From the NCBI GenBank assembly GCA_964410915.1, contig CAYPIU010000048.1, positions 1 to 12,305 on the forward strand: DNA of 12,305 nucleotides, read 5' to 3'. This DNA is from CAZFJG01 sp964410915 (GTDB lineage: Bacteria > Synergistota > Synergistia > Synergistales > JAFGMB01). Below the pieces are notes generated by a model. That model saw nothing but the letters and a program-made list of their open reading frames with translations. It made no database searches and was not told the origin of the DNA. The position numbers and the translations under genes are program-made. This document shows, piece by piece, positions 6,891-12,305 of this stretch. Numbering within the stretch: the first letter of the stretch is position 1; every line of letters starts with the position of its first letter.

Positions 6891-6970
6891 CGTATGAAAG
6901 ACCTCCAGAATTATTTATCAACCTGCAGTAATTTTACACCAGTATTTCCTTTGAAAATTAAAACATCTGG

Positions 6971-7408
6971 TCATCTGAAGAGTACAAGAATAACGGGTAA
7001 AAGGAGAATAGCTGAAGAAAGGGGAAATCCATTTAAAATTCCACATCCAGAAGCCTCGATTAATGATTCCGTTCTGAAAGACCACAGGTCACCCTGTATA
7101 ACCTGATCACTATCATTCACATCCACTCTCCAGTAAAAAACGGTATCCGGAGGCAAAGTCTGAGGGACTTTCAGGCTGGTCCTTGTAGTACCGGATAAAG
7201 CAAGCCTCAGATCATCTGGCGATAGGCCTCCATATACATTGCAACTGTCCCCATCGAAGTTCCAACTCAATACAGGTTCAAGAGAAACGTCTCCAGCACC
7301 ATCAATAGGCCTGGGATCATATGCCTTTGCTGCTCCCATTACCTGCGATACTGGAGATAGTACCAGCGTTACCAACACTACCAATGTTAAAAAAATGATC
7401 TTTTTCAT
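6971..7408 (-). CDS. Small secreted Fn3-like protein with Synergist-CTERM-like sorting tail
   Basis: A 145-residue exported protein. Residues 1-27 are a signal peptide (MKKIIFLTLVVLVTLVLSP, then a probable cleavage after VMGAA). Residues about 30-114 form one Ig/Fn3-like beta domain with the pattern ...DVSLEPVLSWNFDGDSCNVYGG... PPDTVFYWRVDVND... GDLWSFRTES, as found in multi-domain bacterial surface proteins. The tail SGCG at 120-123, a hydrophobic helix (about 129-144) and a single terminal Arg145 resemble a CTERM protein-sorting signal of the Synergist type. That signal is predicted to be processed at the membrane and the protein handed to the cell surface. Start ATG 7408 has GAGGAG 8 bases upstream. 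The role is unknown, and a single-domain version is unusually short. Confidence 0.82.
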   Translation of the reverse strand: MKKIIFLTLVVLVTLVLSPVSQVMGAAKAYDPRPIDGAGDVSLEPVLSWNFDGDSCNVYGGLSPDDLRLALSGTTRTSLKVPQTLPPDTVFYWRVDVNDSDQVIQGDLWSFRTESLIEASGCGILNGFPLSSAILLLPVILVLFR

Positions 7409-7738
7409 ATTTCTTTCTCCTCTCTTTTATGAAATTCCCAACAATTACCAAAAGAATAGATACCTCCTGGAGTGAAGGAACATACCCCTGAAAAAACTGA
7501 AAAAAATGGTCTAAGGTTAGAAATAGCGTAATAACAGGGAAAAGAGAAAGGAAAAGAACAATTTAACTGAAAGATCAGGTTCTACGAAAGGATCAATATT
7601 CATCTATTATATTGAACCTGGGACATTGAATCCACCTTTTAAAATAATTCATGATGACTTTTTAAAAAAGACGAGTAAAATAACCTGTCTGGGGGATGTA
7701 AAGAATTTTTATTTCCTGCTTGAGATTCAGACCAAAAA
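7409..7738. other. Intergenic stretch between divergent CTERM-protein and MATE genes
   Basis: These 330 AT-rich bases have no gene I can support. It contains an orphan strong Shine-Dalgarno on the minus strand (AGGAGGT, complement of 7462-7468) without a matching ORF, a nested inverted repeat at 7576-7620, and two copies of TTTTAAAA flanking 15 bases near 7637-7668. Promoters for both genes must lie here, but no consensus pair stands out. Confidence 0.3.
7576..7620. repeat. Nested inverted repeat upstream of the MATE gene
   Basis: TCAATAT (7593-7599) pairs with ATATTGA (7609-7615). Outside it CAGGT (7576-7580) pairs with ACCTG (7616-7620), leaving a 12-base one-sided bulge. Alternatively CAGGTTC (7576-7582) pairs with GAACCTG (7614-7620) as a 7-bp dyad. 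It could be an operator for the MATE gene or a leader structure; there is no proof of function. Confidence 0.35.
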
Positions 7739-9106
7739 ATGAGGAATAAAAAATTGGACCGATCTGAAAGAATGGGCAAGGGATCCATACCAAAACTGTT
7801 ATTACATTTTGCTGCACCCGCCATAACCGGGCTTGTAGCGCATGCTCTTTACAACATAATTGACCGCATATTCGTAGGGCATGCGGTAGGACATATAGGA
7901 ATAGCCGCTATCACGGTGGCTTTCCCGTTTATGATCACTATTATGTCCTTTGGGATCCTTGTAGGAGTAGGTTCTTCTTCACTGATATCCATTTTTCTTG
8001 GAGAGAAAAACAGGGAAAAGGCAGAGACAGTTCTGGGTAATGCACTGACTTTGCTGATATCCGGAAGCATTTTTCTAATGGTAGCTGGTTATTTCATGGG
8101 CGACAGGATACTTCTGTTTAGCGGGGCCAGCCCCACCATAATTCCACACGCATTGTCATATCTTGACATAATAGTAATGGGTATACCCTTTGCCTCCATG
8201 AGTTTTGGATTCAACTATTTTATCAGAGCCGAAGGACATCCACGTTACGCCATGTTCACCCTGGTTTTTGGAGCTATCCTCAATACGATCCTGGACGCCA
8301 TCCTTATAATTCACTATTCCATGGGTCTCCAGGGTGCTGCTATCGCAACAGTTATCTCACAGTTTGTTTCTGCCCTCTGGGTTTCCATGTTCTATATTTA
8401 CAGCAGGGGTACCCTGTCCATTGCCAGAAAAAATCTCAAACTGAAGTGGAACATTGCCAAAAGGATCCTTGCAATTGGTTTTCCTCCTTTTCTGCTTGAA
8501 ATGACATTCGTCATGGTGCTTGCTCTTATAAACAGGGTCATTCATTACTACGGGGGTGATCTCGGGATATCTGCCGTGGGCATATTCTTCAGTCTCGATT
8601 CCCTGCTTTTCCTTCCTGTTATTGGGATCGGAGAGGGTGTTCAACCACTTATAGGTTACAACTTTGGATCCGGTGATCATGACCGGGTGATCCACGCTAT
8701 AAAATTAGCACTTCTCTGGGCCTTTACCTTCTTTTTCATGAGCTTTTCAATAATAATGCTTTTTCCTGAGCCTCTGGTGGGACTTTTTAACAAAGACAAC
8801 GCAGAACTGATGGCCATGGCAACAAGAGGAATGAGGATCGCATACCTCTGCCTCCCCCTGCTTTCTGTGACCATAATCACAAGTTTTACACTTCAGGCCA
8901 TGGGAAAAGCCAGAGAAAGCCTGGTGCTCAATCTTTCCAGACAGGTCTTCATCTGGATACCACTAATGATAATACTCCCCAGAATCTGGGGACTTGACGG
9001 AGTATGGATGAGCATACCTATTTCTGACGGGCTGGGTTCCATCCTTGCAAGCTTTATACTCTGGAAGCAGATAAGACATCTTGGAATGACAAGAAAGAAC
9101 TTATAA
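7739..9106 (+). CDS. MATE-family multidrug/Na+ (or H+) antiporter
   Basis: A 455-residue protein with about twelve membrane helices in two MatE halves. The first opens with SIPKLLLHFAAPAITGLV and YNIIDRIFVGHAVGHIGIAA, and the second with AKRILAIGFPPFLLEMTFVM. Internal motifs such as GVGSSSLISIFLGEKNREKAE, GFNYFIRAEGHPRYAM and GVQPLIGYNFGSGDHDRV are characteristic of the DinF/NorM-related bacterial MATE group. It should export cationic or aromatic drugs and metabolites using a Na+ or H+ gradient. Length is normal. ATG 7739 has no Shine-Dalgarno; ATG 7772 (preceded by GAAAGA) is a possible alternative, giving a protein 11 residues shorter. It converges on the AhpD-like gene. Confidence 0.93.
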   Translation: MRNKKLDRSERMGKGSIPKLLLHFAAPAITGLVAHALYNIIDRIFVGHAVGHIGIAAITVAFPFMITIMSFGILVGVGSSSLISIFLGEKNREKAETVLGNALTLLISGSIFLMVAGYFMGDRILLFSGASPTIIPHALSYLDIIVMGIPFASMSFGFNYFIRAEGHPRYAMFTLVFGAILNTILDAILIIHYSMGLQGAAIATVISQFVSALWVSMFYIYSRGTLSIARKNLKLKWNIAKRILAIGFPPFLLEMTFVMVLALINRVIHYYGGDLGISAVGIFFSLDSLLFLPVIGIGEGVQPLIGYNFGSGDHDRVIHAIKLALLWAFTFFFMSFSIIMLFPEPLVGLFNKDNAELMAMATRGMRIAYLCLPLLSVTIITSFTLQAMGKARESLVLNLSRQVFIWIPLMIILPRIWGLDGVWMSIPISDGLGSILASFILWKQIRHLGMTRKNL

Positions 9107-9243
9107 GGAGATCATTTTTTATTACTTCAAAACATACCGGTTCCTTCTAACTTTAGATATCCTGAATCTGCTCACGTATATCCCAAGTTGAGTATCCTTT
9201 TCAGTTATCGTTCGCTCCTCTGAAATTCAGTCTGTCATCCCGG

Positions 9244-9588
9244 CTATATCAATTCTTTTTCCCTGAGATATTCAATAACCACCAGGGTTTTGCTCCAGGC
9301 AAGAGTCCCACCCATACTTATGGCTACCGAACAGGTCTCGATTATCTCTTCCGGGGTAGCCCCGAGTTCCAGAGCATTTTTAGTCTGGGTAAGCATGCAG
9401 TCCCTGCATCCTGCCTGCACCCCAATTGCAAGGGCCATAAGTCTCTTTGTTTTACTGTCCAGAGATCCTTTCCCATATGCCGCCTGTTTCATTTCATGAT
9501 TAGCTTTTGTAAGTGCAGGCATATGTTCTCTTGACACTTCCACTAACTGCCACATCTTTTTTTCATACTCAAGGATCGATCCATTCAT
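9244..9588 (-). CDS. AhpD-like carboxymuconolactone-decarboxylase-family protein
   Basis: A 114-residue all-helical protein of the CMD/AhpD family, usually trimeric or hexameric and redox-active. The core is LDSKTKRLMALAIGVQAGCRDCMLTQ with the CxxC pair Cys61/Cys64, followed by NALELGATPEEIIETCSVA and a Gly-Gly turn (SMGGTLAW). The peroxidase-type AhpD motif is CxxCxxxH. Here the position four after Cys64 is Gln68, not His, so peroxidase activity of the AhpD kind is doubtful; a thiol-disulfide or unknown role is more likely. ATG 9588 is chosen because AAAAGGGGTG lies 8 bases upstream; a GTG at 9597 falls inside that Shine-Dalgarno. Convergent with the MATE gene (137 bases between). Confidence 0.88.
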   Translation of the reverse strand: MNGSILEYEKKMWQLVEVSREHMPALTKANHEMKQAAYGKGSLDSKTKRLMALAIGVQAGCRDCMLTQTKNALELGATPEEIIETCSVAISMGGTLAWSKTLVVIEYLREKELI

Positions 9589-9673
9589 TAAAAACACCCC
9601 TTTTTAAATAAGATATTTCACAGATTTAGTTTTATCTGCTCTCCTTCTTTATTCTACACTGTTATCCCGACAA

Positions 9674-9693
9674 CAGGATACCTCTTTATCCTG
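9674..9693. promoter_or_regulatory. Perfect dyad CAGGATA-6-TATCCTG between two divergent genes
   Basis: Perfect 7-base arms (9674-9680 and 9687-9693) with a 6-base centre lie in the 245-base region between the divergent AhpD-like and ABM genes, 86 bases upstream of the former. It is a plausible operator of unknown regulator. Confidence 0.3.
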
Positions 9694-9785
9694 GATCTTG
9701 TTTCACTATCAATGCTTTCCAAAGTATCAGAAATTAAAAAATATGAACATTCACAGAATGGGGCAACGCTATCATTAACTTTCTA

Positions 9786-9794
9786 TGCTAAAAT
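9786..9794 (+). promoter_or_regulatory. Extended -10 promoter of the ABM gene
   Basis: TGCTAAAAT (TG at 9786-9787, TAAAAT at 9789-9794) fits an extended -10 element and would start transcription around 9801, about 33 bases before the TTG start. A second word, TATAAA at 9800-9805, is an alternative. No strong -35 is present. Confidence 0.4.
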
Positions 9795-9833
9795 ACTGGT
9801 ATAAAAATATATCTTGTTAAGGAGGGGCTATAC

Positions 9834-10121
9834 TTGATCCATGTAGTTGCGAAAGCCATTGTTCAGATCGAAATGCAGGATGAGTATAAGAAAGTAGCTT
9901 CTCAACTGGTGGAAATGACCAGAAAGGAAAAAGGATGTATTTCCTATGGTCTATACCAGGAAAAGGACGACCCTACTATAATGACCTTTCTGGAAATCTG
10001 GGAAGACATGGAGAGCCTGGAAGCTCATTTCAAGACAGACCATTTTACCAGGCTGGTCCCCAGATTAGGAAAACTCAGAGACTGTAGTGAAGTGAACGTT
10101 TACCACTCTTTAACTGACTAA
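9834..10121 (+). CDS. ABM-family monooxygenase (YgiN-like)
   Basis: A 95-residue single-domain protein with the ferredoxin-like ABM fold, which acts as a dimer on quinols or polycyclic aromatics without a cofactor, or as a small electron or heme handler. Signature: EKGCISYGLYQEKDDPTIMTF, then EIWEDMESLEAHFKTDHF, with His65 and His70 and Glu54-Trp56 in the expected places. The start is an unusual TTG at 9834, supported by AAGGAGGGG 8 bases before; the next ATG lies out of frame. It has its own promoter and a strong terminator right after the stop, so it appears monocistronic. The true substrate is not predictable. Confidence 0.87.
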   Translation: MIHVVAKAIVQIEMQDEYKKVASQLVEMTRKEKGCISYGLYQEKDDPTIMTFLEIWEDMESLEAHFKTDHFTRLVPRLGKLRDCSEVNVYHSLTD

Positions 10122-10128
10122 ACAGATT

Positions 10129-10159
10129 CAAAGGCGTCCCTTCTTAAGGGACGCCTTTG
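10129..10159 (+). terminator. Strong bidirectional hairpin terminator
   Basis: A 14-bp perfect stem (CAAAGGCGTCCCTT 10129-10142 with AAGGGACGCCTTTG 10146-10159) has a 3-base loop. It starts 8 bases after the ABM stop codon and lies 26 bases beyond the stop of the convergent minus-strand gene. The A-rich left side and T-rich right side of the stem itself provide the short U-tracts (CCTTTG), so it can work in both directions. Confidence 0.8.
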
Positions 10160-10185
10160 CTGAAAGATAAAAACAATGCAGTTGA

Positions 10186-10590
10186 TCAAAACGCATACAT
10201 ACCCAGAATTAGAAAGAATATCCCGAAGAAATAGATGAAAGAACCAAAACCCCACTGGAAAAGACGTTCTTTCCTACTGAACCATATTAATAATTGCCTG
10301 AACTGATCATATCTGAAGACAAGCATGTAGAATTTACCAAGTCCAAGGGTGAGATAAAGGGTAATTATCCATGAAAGGCTAACCACTGTAGCATATTCCA
10401 TATACCAGGTAAGGAAGATCAGGCCCATAACTCCTGTCATGGGGAACCAGACCCAACCGGGAAGCCCGCTCGGAGGACATATATCGTAAAGCAATGCCTC
10501 CTTGAATTCTTTGTGCATCAATATAAAGACAGGACCAATGGAAACCATCTCGACACCCAGAAGAAGGGCTATGAGTTTGAAATAGAACAT
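10186..10590 (-). CDS. Small integral membrane protein of unknown function
   Basis: A 134-residue protein that I do not recognise. It has about four hydrophobic segments (roughly residues 3-25, 46-63, 65-87 and 112-133) joined by short polar loops: LMHKEFKEALLYDICPPSG, then RYDQFRQ and FSRKER. One Cys (38) sits in the ICPPSGLPGW loop. Start ATG 10590 is backed by a strong GGAGGGG 5 bases upstream, which makes it a real gene. It shares the terminator at 10129-10159 with the ABM gene. No function is proposed. Confidence 0.78.
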   Translation of the reverse strand: MFYFKLIALLLGVEMVSIGPVFILMHKEFKEALLYDICPPSGLPGWVWFPMTGVMGLIFLTWYMEYATVVSLSWIITLYLTLGLGKFYMLVFRYDQFRQLLIWFSRKERLFQWGFGSFIYFFGIFFLILGMYAF

Positions 10591-10668
10591 AAGATCCCCT
10601 CCAGAAAAAAATGATAACTTTCATGACAATTGTAACCTGACAAGACAAAGAGGGAAATATTTTTTTGT

Positions 10669-10947
10669 TTACACTGATATTATTGCTATCTTATCGAGGA
10701 TCGATAATATTTCTCCTGAATTGCTGTATCTTAAGGTTTTCATTATAAGATGATCCTTTGAGAAGAACATTTTCCTATCCTTAAAGACTATGGCTATAAC
10801 TACGAAAGTCAATACTATTGTCTGGAGACACTTGGTCAACTGGGTAATGGCAAGAACCTCCCGGGAGATATTTATTATGAAAACACTGCTGCCCAAAATA
10901 ACAGCAGTGATTTGGTTTGTATTTTTCAGATGAATACAAAGGATCAT
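10669..10947 (-). CDS. Possible small membrane protein (92 residues, weakly supported)
   Basis: An open frame of 92 codons in otherwise AT-rich DNA, long for chance given stop-codon frequency there. The product has two hydrophobic stretches (about 12-30 and 44-57) and a basic linker, FKDRKMFFSKDHLIMKTL, as a small membrane protein would. The weakness is the start: GGGAG touches ATG 10947 directly (too close for a Shine-Dalgarno), and AAGGT lies 15-19 bases away. No family is recognised. It could be the decayed remnant of a larger gene or an artefact. Confidence 0.4.
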   Translation of the reverse strand: MILCIHLKNTNQITAVILGSSVFIINISREVLAITQLTKCLQTIVLTFVVIAIVFKDRKMFFSKDHLIMKTLRYSNSGEILSILDKIAIISV

Positions 10948-11078
10948 CTCCCGTTAAAAAGTTACCTTCTCATATATTATCCAGAGTATTCTATATTACT
11001 TTCCGAGCAGAATGTTAAACCCCTATTCTAAATGGAACTTTTTTCATAAAGAATGGCATTAGTAGTAATGAGACAGTC

Positions 11079-11471
11079 TCAGAACATTCCTTTCAACCAT
11101 ACCGCAAGAGCTGCTGTACATCCACCGAGAATAGTACCCCAGCACAAGTCAACCACAGTTACCAGGACAGGCCATCCTTTTACTGTTGCGAGATTGGTAA
11201 GATCATAAGTGGCGTAACACATAAACCCTAAAATGGCGCCACCAAAAGCAGCCTGGCCTACCGACCCGTCTCTGCCAGTAACGAAAAAAACCATACCCGC
11301 GATAAAGACCAGATAGAACAGAACTGCAGCAAACCAATTAGGCTTATCACTCAAAAGAAAACCTATCTGGGACCTGTAAAACTTTGGTGCCACAAATCCA
11401 AGCCAGATACCGTCCAAAACTGTGAAAGGGATCAATGTGAGAAGATAGATCTTCAAAAAACCCTCAGTCAT
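11079..11471 (-). CDS. DUF2177-family membrane protein
   Basis: A 130-residue inner-membrane protein with four hydrophobic helices. The pattern LKIYLLTLIPFTVLDGIWLGFVAPKFYRSQIG opens it. GMVFF, then GGAILGFMCYATYDLTNLATVKGWPVLVTVVDLCWGTILGG follow, matching the DUF2177 family (function unknown; conserved Asp-Trp-Leu in helix 1 and the Y(D)LTNLAT-KGWP motif). Two ATGs compete. GGAGGTGA abuts the one at 11477 (3-base spacing) and is 9 bases from the one at 11471; the latter spacing is better, so 11471 is chosen. It is divergent from the nitroreductase gene. Confidence 0.88.
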   Translation of the reverse strand: MTEGFLKIYLLTLIPFTVLDGIWLGFVAPKFYRSQIGFLLSDKPNWFAAVLFYLVFIAGMVFFVTGRDGSVGQAAFGGAILGFMCYATYDLTNLATVKGWPVLVTVVDLCWGTILGGCTAALAVWLKGMF

Positions 11472-11516
11472 ATCCATTCACCTCCAGAAATCCAGAGCTT
11501 GAAATCTATTTATTCT

Positions 11517-11546
11517 ATAATCTCAATAAACCACTAAGATAGTCAA
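11517..11546 (-). promoter_or_regulatory. Candidate promoter of the DUF2177 gene
   Basis: On the minus strand, TTGACT (11546-11541) is followed after 18 bases by GATTAT (11522-11517). The -35 is good, the -10 mediocre. The TTGACT is partly covered by the dyad at 11545-11559. Confidence 0.35.
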
Positions 11547-11559
11547 TACTTCAGGTATT
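11545..11559. promoter_or_regulatory. Near-perfect dyad AATACTTCAGGTATT in the divergent region
   Basis: The arms AATAC (11545-11549) and GTATT (11555-11559) pair perfectly, with one extra pair and one G-T inside. A second half-site, AGGTATT, recurs at 11615-11621 over the -35 region of the nitroreductase promoter. It may bind a regulator of one or both divergent genes. Confidence 0.35.
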
Positions 11560-11609
11560 AAATCTGCTAACTTGCCACTCTTAAACTCTTCTCTTTTAAA
11601 ATGGATGTT

Positions 11610-11638
11610 TTTTGAGGTATTCAATAATCCTGTATAAT
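11610..11638 (+). promoter_or_regulatory. Promoter of the nitroreductase-family gene
   Basis: A perfect -10, TATAAT, at 11633-11638 has a partial -35, TTTTGA, at 11610-11615 (17-base spacer). TTGAGG at 11612-11617 is an alternative with a short 15-base spacer. The start of transcription would be about 31 bases before the ATG. Confidence 0.5.
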
Positions 11639-11675
11639 TGTTTTCTGACTGTCATTGTCAAAGGAGAGATATTAC

Positions 11676-12305
11676 ATGAGTACCGAGGAAAATAGATTCC
11701 ACCCATTAGATAATTTTCATGAATATGCTCCTGAAATCATGGAGAAAAGGTCCCGTTTTTTCTTGGAACAGATGAAAAAACGAAGATCTGTAAGGCATTT
11801 TTCAGACCGGCATGTTCCAGGGGAAGTAATTGAGAATTGCCTCAGAGCAGCCTCCACAGCACCAAGCGGAGCCAATATGCAGCCCTGGCATTTTGTTGCC
11901 ATATACAGTAAAGATATGAAGAAAAAGATCCGGGAAGCATCAGAAAGGGGAGAAAGGGAATTCTACCGTAAACAGTCAGAAAAAACATGGGGTAAAGCAC
12001 TGAAACACCTGGGTACCAATTCAGAAAAACCTTTTCTGGAAGAGGCTCCCTGTTTGATAGCCATATTTGCCCAACCCTACTCCCTTTCAAAGAACGGAGA
12101 AAAAGTCCCACATTATTACGTAAACCATTCCACTGGTCTTGCGGCAGGTATATTGATCTCTTCCGTTCACAATGCTGGGCTGGTATGTCTTCCATACACT
12201 CCCAGCGATCCGGGATTTTTAAACGAAATGCTGGGAAGACCCTCTTACGAAAAACCTTTTATGATCCTTGTTGTGGGATATCCGAAAAAAGGCGCACAAG
12301 TCCCG
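11676..12305 (+). CDS. Flavin nitroreductase-family protein, iodotyrosine-deiodinase-like (3' end outside window)
   Basis: 210 residues are visible and the frame is open at the right edge; only the short C-terminal arm is missing. ATG 11676 has AAGGAGAG 7 bases upstream. FMN-binding residues are seen in KKRRSVRHF (Arg36, Arg37, Arg40), TAPSGANMQPWHF (61-73) and VGYP near the end (200-203). The substrate lid has Glu93, Tyr97 and Lys118 with exactly the spacing (+4, +21) of the Glu-Tyr-Lys triad that grips the amino-acid zwitterion of iodotyrosine in mammalian and bacterial deiodinases. Thr175 in YTPSD matches the Thr that hydrogen-bonds FMN N5 and favours one-electron chemistry. I infer a reductive dehalogenase of halotyrosines or a related phenol, dependent on reduced FMN. 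The physiological substrate in this organism is unknown. Confidence 0.88.
   Translation, partial: MSTEENRFHPLDNFHEYAPEIMEKRSRFFLEQMKKRRSVRHFSDRHVPGEVIENCLRAASTAPSGANMQPWHFVAIYSKDMKKKIREASERGEREFYRKQSEKTWGKALKHLGTNSEKPFLEEAPCLIAIFAQPYSLSKNGEKVPHYYVNHSTGLAAGILISSVHNAGLVCLPYTPSDPGFLNEMLGRPSYEKPFMILVVGYPKKGAQVP

Noticed and set aside
7462..7468. Orphan Shine-Dalgarno AGGAGGT on the minus strand upstream of the CTERM protein gene
   Set aside because: A TTG frame at suitable spacing would run about 45 codons into the real gene in another frame, with no protein-like character.
8357..8695. A 112-codon minus-strand frame within the MATE gene
   Set aside because: It is antisense to a well-conserved MATE sequence, has no ribosome-binding site and has no family resemblance.
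11069..11081. TGAGAC-A-GTCTCA palindrome at the 3' end of the DUF2177 gene
   Set aside because: It is only 6-base arms with a single central base and overlaps the stop codon; it is too small to call a terminator.

Overview
This window looks like a piece of the chromosome of an anaerobic or microaerophilic bacterium. Shine-Dalgarno sequences are mostly strong (GGAGG-like), and AT content is moderately high between genes. The best lineage clue is a small secreted protein (6971-7408) whose C-terminus has the layout Ser-Gly-Cys-Gly, hydrophobic helix, terminal Arg. This resembles the Synergist-CTERM type of sorting tail and points to Synergistota, though I can only infer this. The thioferritin-type Dps-like protein and the sparse, strand-alternating layout fit an anaerobe but do not decide the lineage.

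Left part (1-3478): the end of ribB (riboflavin branch of GTP/ribulose-phosphate metabolism) converges through hairpins on a DPSL thioferritin gene. The DPSL promoter sits under two abutting dyads. Divergent from it is an EamA-type drug/metabolite transporter, which has no Shine-Dalgarno sequence of its own and follows a possible 9-residue leader ORF. Next comes a divergent pair: a MoaD/ThiS-type ubiquitin-fold protein ending in Gly-Gly and a ThiF/MoeB/HesA-type E1-like adenylyltransferase. They are the natural partners for sulfur-carrier activation, but no other molybdopterin or thiamine genes are in view.

Middle part (3510-7408, all minus strand): transcription would run from the secreted Fn3-like/CTERM protein, to a class I/II PLP aminotransferase, a 98-residue unknown protein ending in Arg-Ala-Gly-Gly, a DUF2157 polytopic membrane protein and a YczE/YyaS/YitT membrane protein. 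The aminotransferase, the 98-residue protein and the DUF2157 gene are spaced tightly enough (21 and 48 bases) to be one operon.

Right part (7739-12305): single genes on alternating strands. They are a MATE multidrug/Na+ antiporter, an AhpD-like carboxymuconolactone-decarboxylase-family protein, an ABM (YgiN-like) monooxygenase followed by a very good terminator, two membrane proteins of unknown function (one weakly supported), a DUF2177 membrane protein, and a flavin nitroreductase-family gene cut by the window end. That last gene carries the Glu-Tyr-Lys substrate triad of iodotyrosine deiodinases, which makes it the functionally sharpest call here. No tRNA, rRNA, CRISPR array, insertion sequence or phage gene was seen. 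I did not find a clear undescribed defence or biosynthetic system. The best candidates for new biology are the E1/MoaD pair with the nearby Gly-Gly-ended small protein, and the mini CTERM protein.
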